NCBI GenBank assembly: GCA_023430045.1
Contig: JAEZCF010000002.1
Span: 1 to 58,314, forward strand
DNA: 58,314 bases
Source of the DNA: Pseudomonadota bacterium
GTDB taxonomy: Bacteria > Pseudomonadota > Gammaproteobacteria > Xanthomonadales > Xanthomonadaceae
Reading direction: 5' to 3'
Numbering within the stretch: position 1 is the stretch's first letter; every line of letters starts with the position of its first letter. The notes beneath the pieces were generated by a model. It did no database searches. It was given only the letters and a program-made list of their open reading frames with translations, and was not told the DNA's origin. The translations under genes and the position numbers were made by a program. Below are positions 1 to 9,925 of the stretch, piece after piece.

Positions 1-57
1 GTCGAAATGACCCCGTACGACCTGACCAAGGGTCGCATCACCTACCGCATGAAATAA
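1..57 (+). CDS. infA: Translation initiation factor IF-1, 3' end only (partial)
   Basis: The window opens inside a gene whose last 18 codons read VEMTPYDLTKGRITYRMK and then TAA. This is the very conserved C-terminus of bacterial IF-1, an S1/OB-fold protein that binds the ribosomal A site during initiation. The start lies outside the window. A hairpin with a T run follows within 30 bp and closes the transcription unit. In many gammaproteobacteria infA lies beside clpA, as it does here. Confidence 0.93.
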   Translation, partial: VEMTPYDLTKGRITYRMK

Positions 58-82
58 GCGGTCCGGGGGTTGTTCCCGCCAG

Positions 83-107
83 AAGGCCAGCCAGGTGCTG
101 GCCTTTT
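83..107 (+). terminator. Rho-independent terminator of infA
   Basis: A perfect 9-bp stem (AAGGCCAGC pairing with GCTGGCCTT, loop CAGGT) is followed by a short T run (TTTT), 26 bp after the infA stop codon. Confidence 0.8.
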
Positions 108-269
108 CGCGTGGGCGCCATTCAGCCATCGCCCCACCCCTGCCAAGCGTCACCCTGACCCTGTGCACCCTGACGTCGGTCAGGATGCCTTGATGCAGAT
201 TCACCCTGGCGCGAAAACGCCCATTGTGGCCCTCGATCCAATCCGGATCCCGACCCGATGGCCCCCGCC

Positions 270-638
270 ATGAAACGCCTGCCTTCCCTGCTCCTGCTTG
301 CTGCCTGCCTGGCCACCGCTGCCTCGGTCCAGGCCGCCGAACCGGCCGCTGCCGGCGACTGCATCACCTTGTCCCCGGATCAGCAGCTGGTGCGCAATGG
401 GGCCGACCGCGATGTACTGCTCCGCAATGGCGACCAGCACTACCTGGTCCGTTTCGAGCGCTCCTGCAGCAGCGCAGCCATGTCCCCGAAACTGGCCTTT
501 GTCACTCCCGGCCGGGATGGCCAACTCTGTGGCGCAGGAGCCAGCAGGCTGCGCACGAACGGACAAAGCTGCACGATCAGTGTGGTCGAGCCGATCACCG
601 CCGAAGAATTCACCCGCAAGGCGCGCGCCCGCCAGTAA
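270..638 (+). CDS. Small secreted protein, DUF6491-like
   Basis: This encodes about 122 aa. The first 22 residues form a clear Sec signal peptide: MKR, a leucine/alanine core, then a cleavage site near VQAA. The mature part has three cysteines spaced like the DUF6491 proteins common in Xanthomonadales, with a 'YLVRFERSC' stretch followed by 'LCGAG' and 'SCTISVVEPI'. The family assignment is from memory of that pattern and is tentative; the function is unknown. An ATG 12 bp upstream (258) is in frame, but 270 puts the charged MKR directly before the hydrophobic core and is preferred. The gene stands alone and converges on clpA across a shared terminator. Confidence 0.65.
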   Translation: MKRLPSLLLLAACLATAASVQAAEPAAAGDCITLSPDQQLVRNGADRDVLLRNGDQHYLVRFERSCSSAAMSPKLAFVTPGRDGQLCGAGASRLRTNGQSCTISVVEPITAEEFTRKARARQ

Positions 639-667
639 CCGCACCGAAGGCTGCCGCGCACCCAAAA

Positions 668-691
668 AAAAGCCCCCTTGCGGGGGCTTTT
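668..691. terminator. Bidirectional Rho-independent terminator
   Basis: A perfect 10-bp stem (AAAAGCCCCC with GGGGGCTTTT, loop TTGC) is flanked by an A run on the left and T residues on the right. It can therefore terminate the plus-strand secreted-protein gene and the minus-strand clpA, which converge here. Confidence 0.88.
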
Positions 692-734
692 CAATGGCGG
701 TGCAGGCATCTGCCGCGCGGCATCTACCGCACGG

Positions 735-3014
<2,280 letters not shown>

Positions 3015-3381
3015 GATTAACTCCGGCGGCAGTTAGGAACAATATGCGGCCAACCTTCACGATTTCCATCACCCTAGCGGATCAGTGCGTTCAGACGGCG
3101 TTAGCACTCCACCGATCGCGCCAATCCATTGGACGGCCTCCATCATGCACGAACTTGCCGCCACGAAATGGCAGCTTCAACGTGATGGTGATGTCATCGT
3201 GACGCCACGCCGGGCCAGCGCTGGCCGGTGCAGCGGCCGGGCGGCAGCCCGGCGATGCTCAAGTGGGTGCGGATGCCGGAGAACCGAATGGCTCCGGCTC
3301 GGCTGGGGCCGGCCGCACGGCTGTCGCCATGGCTGGAACAGTGCGGATCGCTGGCGCGCCTGTGGCGGGGCCAAGGGCGGC
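3015..3381. other. Intergenic gap between clpS and clpA; no gene called
   Basis: These 367 bp separate clpS from clpA on the minus strand. They include a GC-rich palindrome (about 3207-3226, CCGGGCCAGCGCTGGCCGG core) that could fold in clpS mRNA. Plus-strand open frames exist here (for example from ATG 3143 and GTG 3228) but they change frame midway, overlap clpS in antisense and have no ribosome-binding site, so I do not call a gene. The clpA promoter must lie here; I could not pick a convincing -35/-10 pair. Confidence 0.4.
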
Positions 3382-3714
3382 TCAGCCGCTGGCCTTCTCC
3401 ATCGTGCACAGCAGCGGGTGCTGGTTCATGCGCGAGAATTCATTGACCTGGGCGACCTTGGATTCGGCGACCTCGCGGGTGAACACCCCGCACACGCCGC
3501 GGCCGCGGGTATGCACGTGGAGCATCACCTGGGTGGCCTGGTCCAGGTCCATCGAGAAGAAGTGCTGCAGGACCGTCACCACGAAATCCATCGGGGTGTA
3601 GTCGTCGTTCAACAGCATCACCTGGTACAGCGGCGGCGGCGCGACCTCGGGACGTGCAGGCTCAAGCAGCACGCCGTGGTCGTGATGAGTTTCGTGGGAA
3701 GTCTCGCGGGGCAT
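3382..3714 (-). CDS. clpS: ATP-dependent Clp protease adaptor ClpS
   Basis: This encodes 110 aa starting MPRETSHE. ClpS delivers N-degron substrates to ClpA. The conserved fold is clear: a flexible acidic/His N-terminus, then 'YQVMLLNDDYTPMDFVV', which carries the DDYTPM substrate-pocket motif. 'MLHVHTRGRGVCGVFTREVAE' region residues follow, with the HVHTRG helix and the ClpA-contacting surface. The open frame extends 22 codons further upstream, but that extension is atypical for the family. The ATG at 3714 follows a G6 run and is preferred. Confidence 0.95.
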   Translation of the reverse strand: MPRETSHETHHDHGVLLEPARPEVAPPPLYQVMLLNDDYTPMDFVVTVLQHFFSMDLDQATQVMLHVHTRGRGVCGVFTREVAESKVAQVNEFSRMNQHPLLCTMEKASG

Positions 3715-3720
3715 CCCCCC

Positions 3721-3726
3721 ATTATA
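3721..3726 (-). promoter_or_regulatory. Possible -10 element for a leaderless clpS transcript
   Basis: On the minus strand a perfect TATAAT lies 6 nt before the clpS ATG, the geometry expected if transcription starts at or next to the A of the start codon. No recognisable -35 is found at 16-18 bp, so this is only a candidate. The intervening G6 could equally act as a ribosome-binding site on a longer mRNA. Confidence 0.3.
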
Positions 3727-3808
3727 GGGCCCCGCCCGGCCGGATTGGACGTTGCCCCCTGCGGCCTTCACAATCTGCACTCTCCAACCAGATGTTCACA
3801 GGGATTTC

Positions 3809-4273
3809 ATGAAAAGGATTGCTGCCGCACTGCTGCTGGCCGTCACTGCCACCGGCGCCCATGCGGCCGACGCGGACAAGGCCGTCGGGCGAGCGCTGGA
3901 CACGCTCAAGTACACCTACGAGGTGGACGAGGACGGCGATTACAAGATGGTGTTCGACATGGATGACGGCCGCAGCCAGCTGGCCTTCGTGCGCTCCACC
4001 GTCGAGGAGTTCGGCAAGCACAGGATCCGTGAGATCTGGTCGCCGGCCTACAATTCGCCGGGCAAGCAGTTCCCCGCTGCGGTCGCCAACCGCCTGCTCG
4101 AAGACTCGCAGGATGCCAAGATGGGCGCCTGGGTGAAGCAGGACCAGCTGGCGATGTTCGTGGTGAAGGTCGATGCCAACGCCACCCCCGAAGCGCTCAG
4201 CGACGCGATCGATGCGGCCGTGCGTACGGCCGATGCCATGGAGCTCGAGCTGACCGAGCAGGACGAATACTGA
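3809..4273 (+). CDS. Periplasmic YbjN-like hypothetical protein
   Basis: This encodes 154 aa with a good signal peptide (MKRIAAALLLAVTATGAHA, cleavage near AHA-AD). The mature part alternates short beta-strand-like and helical segments and resembles the YbjN/'sensory transduction regulator' fold (LDTLKYTYEVDEDGDYKM and a C-terminal acidic helix). The assignment is by general resemblance only and no function is claimed. The frame is open for 19 codons upstream, but ATG 3809 gives the natural signal peptide. Its stop lies 1 bp before the GTG of the Nudix gene, so the genes from here to hflD form one tight run. Confidence 0.6.
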   Translation: MKRIAAALLLAVTATGAHAADADKAVGRALDTLKYTYEVDEDGDYKMVFDMDDGRSQLAFVRSTVEEFGKHRIREIWSPAYNSPGKQFPAAVANRLLEDSQDAKMGAWVKQDQLAMFVVKVDANATPEALSDAIDAAVRTADAMELELTEQDEY

Positions 4274-4274
4274 G

Positions 4275-4736
4275 GTGAATGCCGTGCAGGAACCGCGCTG
4301 GACGCCCCATGTCACCGTCGCCACCGTGGTGGTGCGTGACGGGCGTCTGTTGCTGGTCGAGGAGGCGATCGACGGCCGCCAGGTGCTGAACCAGCCCGCT
4401 GGCCACCTGGAGCCCGACGAGAGCCTGGCCGCCGCCGCGTGCCGGGAAACGCTGGAAGAGACCGGCTGGACGGTGCGCCTGAGCGCCTTCATCGGCACCT
4501 ACCAGTGGACCGCCCCGGACGGCACGCCGTTCCTGCGCTTTGCCTATGCGGCCGAGCCGGTCTCGCACGATCCCGCCCGTCCGCTGGACACCGGGATCCT
4601 GCGGGCCGTGTGGCTGACCCCGGCCGAACTGAAGGCCGACCCCGGCCGCCTGCGCAGCCCGCTGGTCTGGCAGGTGGTGGCCGACTATCTGGCTGGCCAG
4701 CGCCACCCGCTCTCCATCGTCAAGGAGGCCGCATGA
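4275..4736 (+). CDS. nudJ: Nudix hydrolase, NudJ-like phosphatase
   Basis: This encodes 153 aa with a complete Nudix box. From residue ~43 the pattern G-x5-E-x7-RE-x2-EE-x-GW is read as GHLEPDE ... CRETLEETGW, which gives the metal-binding REXXEE glutamates. NudJ (YmfB) hydrolyses nucleoside tri- and diphosphates and HMP-PP. The gene lies directly upstream of mnmA and hflD, the same order as the nudJ-mnmA-hflD segment in E. coli, which supports the name beyond the generic motif. The start is GTG (4275), or possibly GTG 4284. Its stop overlaps the mnmA ATG as ATGA. Confidence 0.85.
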   Translation: MNAVQEPRWTPHVTVATVVVRDGRLLLVEEAIDGRQVLNQPAGHLEPDESLAAAACRETLEETGWTVRLSAFIGTYQWTAPDGTPFLRFAYAAEPVSHDPARPLDTGILRAVWLTPAELKADPGRLRSPLVWQVVADYLAGQRHPLSIVKEAA

Positions 4737-5872
4737 GCCCCCCACGGATCATGGTCGGTGTCTCCGGCGGCGTGGATTCCTCGGTCGCGGCCTGGCGGCT
4801 GGTCCAGCAGGGCGAGCCGGTGGCGGGACTGTTCATGCAGAACTGGGCCGATGACGGCAGTGGCGACTGCCGTGCCGAAGATGACCGCCGCGATGCGGTG
4901 GCGGTCTGCGGCCTGCTCGGCATCCCGTTCCACTTCCGCGATTTTTCCAGCGAGTACTGGCAGGGCGTGTTCGAGCATTTCCTGGCCGAGTACGCGGCCG
5001 GCCGCACGCCCAACCCGGACGTGCTGTGCAACCGCGAAGTGAAGTTCAAGCATTTCCTCGACGCCGCGCGCGAGCTCGGCGCCGAACGCATCGCAACCGG
5101 CCATTACGCGCGGATCGCCCAGGTGGGCGGCCGCTGGGCGCTGCTGCGCGGCGCCGACCGCAGCAAGGACCAGAGCTACTTCCTGCACCAGCTGGGCCAG
5201 GAACAGCTGGCCGCCACCCTGTTCCCGATCGGCGACCTGCAGAAGAACGACCTGCGCCGGATCGCACGGGATGCACGCCTGCCGACCCACGCCAAGAAGG
5301 ATTCGACCGGGATCTGCTTCATCGGCGAACGCGACTTCCGCGAGTTCCTCGGCCGCTACCTGCCGGCCAGGACGGGCGAGATCCGCGATCCCGATGGCGC
5401 CCTGATCGCCGAACATCCTGGCGTGTTCTATTTCACGCTCGGCCAGCGCGAGGGCCTGAACATCGGTGGCGTGCGTGGCCGGCCGGCGGCCCCGTGGTAC
5501 GTCGTCGGCAAGGACGTGGCCAGCAACGTGCTGTACGTGGACCAGGACCGCGAGAGCCCGTGGCTGCAGTCCACCCGCCTGCATTCGGAGGCCGCCCACT
5601 GGATCGCCGGCGCCCCGCCCGCGCGCCGCTTCGAGTGCACCGCCCAGACACGTTACCGCCAGCCCGACGAGCCGTGCACCGTCACCGTGCGCGACGATGG
5701 CACCGTGGACGTGCGCTTCGCGCGCCCGCAGCGTGCCGTCACCCCGGGCCAATCGCTGGTGTTGTATGACGATGAGGTCTGCCTTGGTGGCGCCGTCATC
5801 GCCGCCACCGATGCGCCGCTGGAACAACGCCTTCGCGCCACCCCTTCTCCTTTCGAGGTATCTGCTGCATGA
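4733..5872 (+). CDS. mnmA: tRNA-specific 2-thiouridylase MnmA
   Basis: This encodes 379 aa. MnmA adenylates and thiolates U34 of tRNA-Lys, -Glu and -Gln. The N-terminal PP-loop motif GVSGGVDSSVA is at residues 8-18. The catalytic cysteine is in NPDVLCNREVKF (near residue 98), and the partner cysteine is in STGICFIGERDF (near residue 195). The C-terminal beta-barrel domain is present. The ATG at 4733 overlaps the Nudix stop by 4 bp. A much longer open frame in the same phase exists upstream, but it runs antiphase through the Nudix gene and is not used. Confidence 0.97.
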   Translation: MSPPRIMVGVSGGVDSSVAAWRLVQQGEPVAGLFMQNWADDGSGDCRAEDDRRDAVAVCGLLGIPFHFRDFSSEYWQGVFEHFLAEYAAGRTPNPDVLCNREVKFKHFLDAARELGAERIATGHYARIAQVGGRWALLRGADRSKDQSYFLHQLGQEQLAATLFPIGDLQKNDLRRIARDARLPTHAKKDSTGICFIGERDFREFLGRYLPARTGEIRDPDGALIAEHPGVFYFTLGQREGLNIGGVRGRPAAPWYVVGKDVASNVLYVDQDRESPWLQSTRLHSEAAHWIAGAPPARRFECTAQTRYRQPDEPCTVTVRDDGTVDVRFARPQRAVTPGQSLVLYDDEVCLGGAVIAATDAPLEQRLRATPSPFEVSAA

Positions 5873-6483
5873 GTTTTTCCGTCGACGACCGCGTACTCGC
5901 TCTGGCCGGCATCGCCCAGGCCCTGCAGCAGGTGCGCCGCATCGCCGAAACCGGCCACTCCGAAGCCGCCGTGGTCCGCACCGCGGTGGAGAGCGTGTTC
6001 CGCATCGATGCGGCCAGCCCGCAGGACATCTACGGCAGCGCCAGCAATGTCGCCCCCGGCCTGCGCCTGCTGCACAACTACCTCAGCAGCCAGGGCCAGG
6101 ACGAGCAGTTGCCGCGCCTGGCGCTGTCGGTGCTGCAGCTTGAGCGCCGCTTCGTGCGCGAGGACGCGATCGTGGCCAAGGTCAGCACCGGGATCGAGCG
6201 CGCCCGCGCCCAGGCCGGCGAGCTGGGCGACAGCGCCCACCCGGACGTGCTCGCCGCGCTGGGTGGCCTGTACGCGGACACCATCAGCAACCTCAAGCCG
6301 CGGGTGATGGTCCAGGGCAACCCGCACTACCTCGGCCAGGCGGGCGTGGTCGCCGAGATCCGTGCGCTGCTGCTGGCCGCAGTCCGTTCCGCGGTGCTGT
6401 GGCGCCAGACCGGTGGCCAGTACTGGGACTTCCTGTTCTCGCGCAAGACGATGCTGGAAGCGGTCGCGCGCCAGCTGCGCTGA
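5869..6483 (+). CDS. hflD: High frequency lysogenization protein HflD homolog
   Basis: This encodes 204 aa, almost entirely helical with no signal peptide, the expected size for HflD (YcfC), a peripheral inner-membrane protein known in E. coli for binding lambda CII. Characteristic stretches include 'DIYGSASNVAPGLRLL' and 'GNPHYLGQAGVVAEIRALL'. It overlaps mnmA by ATGA and is the last gene of the run. The usual neighbour purB is absent; a chemoreceptor gene follows instead. A 7-bp GC hairpin without a T run (6492-6508) follows the stop. Confidence 0.93.
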   Translation: MSFSVDDRVLALAGIAQALQQVRRIAETGHSEAAVVRTAVESVFRIDAASPQDIYGSASNVAPGLRLLHNYLSSQGQDEQLPRLALSVLQLERRFVREDAIVAKVSTGIERARAQAGELGDSAHPDVLAALGGLYADTISNLKPRVMVQGNPHYLGQAGVVAEIRALLLAAVRSAVLWRQTGGQYWDFLFSRKTMLEAVARQLR

Positions 6484-6561
6484 GCTCGGCAGCCACCCAT
6501 CGGGTGGCTCCACCCGGGGGGCCGGGACGCGCGGTTTTTGATCGAATGTGTTGTGCAGGAC

Positions 6562-6588
6562 TAAAGCAAACGGGGGTACGGCCGATAC
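6562..6588 (+). promoter_or_regulatory. Sigma-28 (FliA) promoter of the chemoreceptor gene
   Basis: TAAAGCAA-N11-GCCGATAC matches the flagellar sigma-28 consensus (TAAAGTTT-N11-GCCGATAA) with correct spacing. The -10 ends 29 bp before the ATG at 6618. This ties an isolated chemoreceptor gene, 14 kb from cheV, into the flagellar regulon. Confidence 0.88.
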
Positions 6589-6617
6589 AGCATCCGTGCA
6601 CCTCCCCGAGAACGTCC

Positions 6618-7808
6618 ATGTACTCACGCCTCTTCATCCGCCTGGCCGCCCCCCTGGTCCTGACCCTTCTGCTTCCCTTTGCCATCGGCTTCGAGTGGCC
6701 CGCCGCCCTGCGCTGGGCGATCCTGAGCACGATGACGCTCAGCTGGCTCGGGTTTGCCTGGTGGAGCGCCCGCGCCCAGACCCAGCATTCGCCTGAACAG
6801 GCCCGCATCATGCGCGAGCAGGACCAGCTGCTGACCGAGCTGCGCTCGTTCGTCGGCAACGAAATCGACGGCTCGCGTGGCGAAGTCGAACGTGCCCGCG
6901 ACCTGATCCGTCATGCGGTCGGTGGCCTGGGCAGCAGCTTCGATGCGATGAACCGCAAGTCGCGCCAGCAGAGCCAGGCCCTGGCCCGCATCGTCGACCG
7001 CGCCGGCGAAGAAGGCGGTGCCGGCGTCGACGTGGCCCGTTTCGCCCAGCACGCCAGCCAGCGGATGGAGCAGCTGGTCGAGGCGCTGGAACAGGTCAGC
7101 GGCCAGAGCAGCAACACCGTGCAGCACATCGACCAGATGGCCCAGCACCTGGATGGCATCTTCGCGCTGCTGGAGGACGTCAAGTCGATCGCCGACCAGA
7201 CCAACCTGCTGGCCCTGAACGCGGCCATCGAAGCCGCACGTGCCGGTGAAGCCGGCCGTGGCTTTGCGGTGGTCGCCGACGAAGTCCGCAACCTGTCCGA
7301 GCGCTCGACCACCTTCAACGAGCAGATCCGCAAGCTGGCGCACAGCTCCAAGGACGCCATCGCCAAGGTGCGCGAGACGGTCTCGCACATGGCCTCCCGC
7401 GATATGGACCGTTCCCGCGAAGCGCGCCACGAAGCGGCGCAGATGCTGGAGAACGTGGCCCAGATCAATGCCTCGCTCGGTGACGGCATGCGCGAGATCT
7501 CCGAATGCGGTCGCGCCATCGACAGCAGCGTCGCTGAAGCCGTGCGCGCCCTGCAGTTCGAAGACATCGCCACCCAGGCCCTGGGCGGCGTGCACACCCA
7601 CCTGGACCGCCTGACGGCGATCAACCGCGAGGCCGTCGCCCTGCAGGAGCTGCTGCATCGCAGTGGCGGCGTGTTCGACGAGGAGGTCGTGACCGCCCTG
7701 CAGCGCACCGGCAGCCGCCTGCGTGACATGCGCACCGAGTGGGAGCGCCCGCCGCACAAGGCGGTCGCCCAGCAGAGCATGGCCGCAGGCGCGGTCGAGC
7801 TGTTCTGA
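6618..7808 (+). CDS. Methyl-accepting chemotaxis protein without periplasmic sensor domain
   Basis: This encodes 396 aa. Two adjacent hydrophobic segments (about residues 8-26 and 30-48) are separated by only a few residues, so there is no periplasmic ligand domain. A cytoplasmic coiled coil follows. The signalling hairpin tip is intact near residues 190-230 (DQTNLLALNAAIEAARAGE, then GRGFAVVADEVRNLSERS) and contacts CheW/CheA. No C-terminal CheR-tethering pentapeptide is seen; the protein ends GAVELF. The ATG at 6618 was chosen because it lies downstream of the sigma-28 promoter and starts the first membrane segment; the open frame further upstream overlaps hflD. The stimulus is unknown, with an internal or membrane-borne cue likely. 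Confidence 0.93.
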   Translation: MYSRLFIRLAAPLVLTLLLPFAIGFEWPAALRWAILSTMTLSWLGFAWWSARAQTQHSPEQARIMREQDQLLTELRSFVGNEIDGSRGEVERARDLIRHAVGGLGSSFDAMNRKSRQQSQALARIVDRAGEEGGAGVDVARFAQHASQRMEQLVEALEQVSGQSSNTVQHIDQMAQHLDGIFALLEDVKSIADQTNLLALNAAIEAARAGEAGRGFAVVADEVRNLSERSTTFNEQIRKLAHSSKDAIAKVRETVSHMASRDMDRSREARHEAAQMLENVAQINASLGDGMREISECGRAIDSSVAEAVRALQFEDIATQALGGVHTHLDRLTAINREAVALQELLHRSGGVFDEEVVTALQRTGSRLRDMRTEWERPPHKAVAQQSMAAGAVELF

Positions 7809-7840
7809 TCCAGATGTCCCGTGCCGACCCCGGCACAGCC

Positions 7841-7867
7841 AACGGCCCCGGTTTCCCCGGGGCCGTT
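7841..7867 (+). terminator. Strong hairpin after the chemoreceptor gene, probable terminator
   Basis: A perfect 11-bp stem (AACGGCCCCGG with CCGGGGCCGTT, loop TTTCC) starts 32 bp after the stop. There is no T run beyond TT, so intrinsic termination is plausible but not certain. Confidence 0.6.
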
Positions 7868-7906
7868 GCGCTTGCACGACCCGCCTTGGCTGCAGATGAT
7901 TACCCG

Positions 7907-8212
7907 ATGTTGAACGCGTCCGTGTTGTCCGTTGCATCCGTTGTCCCCGCCGAGCTGGAGCCGGCGGTGCAGCGCACTGAGACTGTCACCGCCGTTGCGG
8001 CGCCTGCCGCTGCGGCAGCGCCGGCTGCCCCGCTGCAGGGCCGCGCCCTGATCGCACGGCTGGAGCAGCTGGCCCAGCAGGAACTCGCGCAGCTGGCCAA
8101 GCGCCCCGCGCCGGGCATCGTCGCCCTGCCCTCCGCCGTCGACCCCGCCCTGGCCGGGCTGGCCTGGGATCTTGGCCTGAGCGGTGATGATCTGGATGCG
8201 GCGGCGCGCTGA
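7907..8212 (+). CDS. Hypothetical Ala/Pro-rich small protein
   Basis: This encodes 101 aa, not recognised. The first ~35 residues are small and hydrophobic, a run of alanine and proline (about residues 28-42) follows, then an amphipathic Leu/Gln/Glu helix (ALIARLEQLAQQELAQLAK) and an acidic C-terminus. There is no signal peptide or membrane span of convincing length. The ATG lacks a good ribosome-binding site. It follows the hairpin that ends the chemoreceptor gene, so it would need its own promoter, which I could not identify. It may not be a real gene. Confidence 0.45.
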   Translation: MLNASVLSVASVVPAELEPAVQRTETVTAVAAPAAAAAPAAPLQGRALIARLEQLAQQELAQLAKRPAPGIVALPSAVDPALAGLAWDLGLSGDDLDAAAR

Positions 8213-8364
8213 CGCTGCCTGCCCGATCTGCGCTGCGGGTCGCCGAGCGCACTCGGTCGCGCCCTGAGTTGATCTACTGAAACGCCGGTCGATTGCGACA
8301 AGCAGCATCGACATCTGCCGCGGCTGCCATCAACCTCCGCGTTCCTCCCTGCAAACCCAGCGCG

Positions 8365-9447
8365 ATGATGACGCCTGCCTTGCGCCTCGCAATCGTCCTT
8401 CAACCGTTCGCGGACGATGCGCAACCGTGGATCCTGGAGCCGGCAACGCTTCAGGCGCTGAGCACCACCATCGACGAGACCGGGGGATTTCAGCAGCGCT
8501 ACGCAGCGCTCGTCGACGTCACCAGCCCCGCACTGGGCACTGTCGATGCCACAGTCGAGGTCTCCGCCGCACAGCTTGATGACGGCACACCGGTTGTTGT
8601 CTTTGAAGACGAAGAAGGCGACGGAAGTGCCCGCTTCCTGGTTCTGCAAGCCCAATGGCAGGGATTTCCGGCAGGCACCCTGCTGCAAGGGCGGGATCCT
8701 GCCATGGCCGTCGTCACGCGTGCTGATGGCGATGCGTCGGGGATGCGAGCGCAGGCGCTGCTCGGCAGCCTTGAGCTGTTGAAGATGGCGACACCGCAGC
8801 GGGATCGGTCCCATCTGCACGCGGTGGCGCATCGCGTACCGGACGACCTGCCGGGGTTCCTGGCCGCATTCACTGCCAGCACGGCGGGCGAACCGGTGGA
8901 TGGCGCTCTGCTTGACCGCTGGCAAGGCCGGCTGCCTGATACGCTGCTGGCGCTGTGGCAACGCGACGGTCTGGCGCGCTACCTGGAAGACCGGTTGATG
9001 CTGGTCGATCCTGAGCGCTATTCCGCCACACTTGCGCCGCTGCTGGTGAACAGCCGGCTGGAAGGCGTTGATACCTTCCATGCATTTGCAGTAACGGCCT
9101 TCGGCCAAGTCTTCGTCTGCGGTGAGAACACCGCCGTGGAAATCATTGCCGACCCGTACACCGGTGCCATCCAGGTGCACCCGTCGATGCTCGCGGCAAG
9201 CGACGCTGACGAGCGCAATGGGCGGTTGCGTTTTCTGCTGACCCTGCTCGAGCCGGAAGAGCTGGACGTGACGGACATGCAGGGCGACTCGGTGTATGCC
9301 ATGACCCGCGACCGGCTGGGTCCGTTGGCGGCAGATGACGTCTACACCCCCGGCCCTGAGGGCCTGGTGGAAGGCTGGGAGACCCGACTGATCCGGCAGG
9401 ACGCGTTCAAGGCATGGGAATGGTCAAAGCACTGGGGGACGCGGTGA
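8365..9447 (+). CDS. Protein with GAD-like/Tdi1-immunity-type C-terminal region
   Basis: This encodes about 360 aa from ATG 8365 (8368 is also possible; neither has a clear ribosome-binding site, and the frame is open back to 8293). From about residue 189 it reads LPDTLLALWQRDGLARY, then LVDPERYS and AFGQVFVCGENTAVEIIADP, ending in a DUF1851-like tail with DVYTPGPEGLVEGWETR. This resembles GAD-like plus Tdi1 C-terminal domains, known from type VI secretion immunity proteins such as Agrobacterium Tdi1. The N-terminal ~180 residues are not recognised. No cognate toxin gene is adjacent, so an orphan immunity role is inference. It is followed 16 bp later by another unknown gene. Confidence 0.7.
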   Translation: MMTPALRLAIVLQPFADDAQPWILEPATLQALSTTIDETGGFQQRYAALVDVTSPALGTVDATVEVSAAQLDDGTPVVVFEDEEGDGSARFLVLQAQWQGFPAGTLLQGRDPAMAVVTRADGDASGMRAQALLGSLELLKMATPQRDRSHLHAVAHRVPDDLPGFLAAFTASTAGEPVDGALLDRWQGRLPDTLLALWQRDGLARYLEDRLMLVDPERYSATLAPLLVNSRLEGVDTFHAFAVTAFGQVFVCGENTAVEIIADPYTGAIQVHPSMLAASDADERNGRLRFLLTLLEPEELDVTDMQGDSVYAMTRDRLGPLAADDVYTPGPEGLVEGWETRLIRQDAFKAWEWSKHWGTR

Positions 9448-9463
9448 TGCTTGGCAGACCCTC

Positions 9464-9925
9464 ATGAACATTGACCGCGAACGCGCACTTGAGACCTTTG
9501 ACGACTTTCTGATGCTCATGGACGGGCAGCTGGCTTGGCTGATCGATCAGGCGCAGGCGCGTGGCGTGGATCTGGATGGCCGTGTGGAAAGCCTTGATCG
9601 TCTTGAGGAGCTCCACGACGTCATGGCCGCGACCCTCGATGAAGACGAATGCTCCGCCCTGCATGTGGTATTCGCTCGATACCTGGGGGAATGTGTCCGT
9701 ACCTGTCATGGCGGCCAATGGATGCTCCCGCTGGATGACCCGAAGGACGTGAACTTCAACATGCCGGTAATCATCGGGCATTCCTCCTGCACCTGGCTGG
9801 AGTTCAACCCTATTCACACCATTCGCTCCTATTCGCTGCGTCCTTACGCGGGAAAGATCCGCGACATTGTGAAGCACAGCGTTGCGCCGGCGATATTGGA
9901 TCTCAGCGATCTGACCGACGAATGA
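9464..9925 (+). CDS. Uncharacterised 153-aa protein, immunity-like
   Basis: This encodes 153 aa, not recognised at family level. It is soluble and acidic, with a helical N-terminal half (TFDDFLMLMDGQLAWLIDQA) and a C-terminal half with YLGECVRTCHGGQW and FNPIHTIRSYSL. The LGE...GG-W pattern recalls several small DUF families encoded beside polymorphic toxins, but I cannot name one. Base composition looks lower in GC than the neighbours. It lies 16 bp after the GAD-like gene and is probably co-transcribed. The function is unknown; immunity is an inference from company and size. Confidence 0.6.
   Translation: MNIDRERALETFDDFLMLMDGQLAWLIDQAQARGVDLDGRVESLDRLEELHDVMAATLDEDECSALHVVFARYLGECVRTCHGGQWMLPLDDPKDVNFNMPVIIGHSSCTWLEFNPIHTIRSYSLRPYAGKIRDIVKHSVAPAILDLSDLTDE

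Noticed and set aside
3085..3966. A 293-codon plus-strand frame spanning the clpA-clpS gap
   Set aside because: It is antisense to clpS and continues out of frame into the periplasmic protein gene. There is no ribosome-binding site and composition changes midway.
6399..6617. A longer chemoreceptor overlapping hflD
   Set aside because: The extra codons are in a wrong frame of hflD and upstream of the sigma-28 promoter. ATG 6618 starts the first membrane segment.
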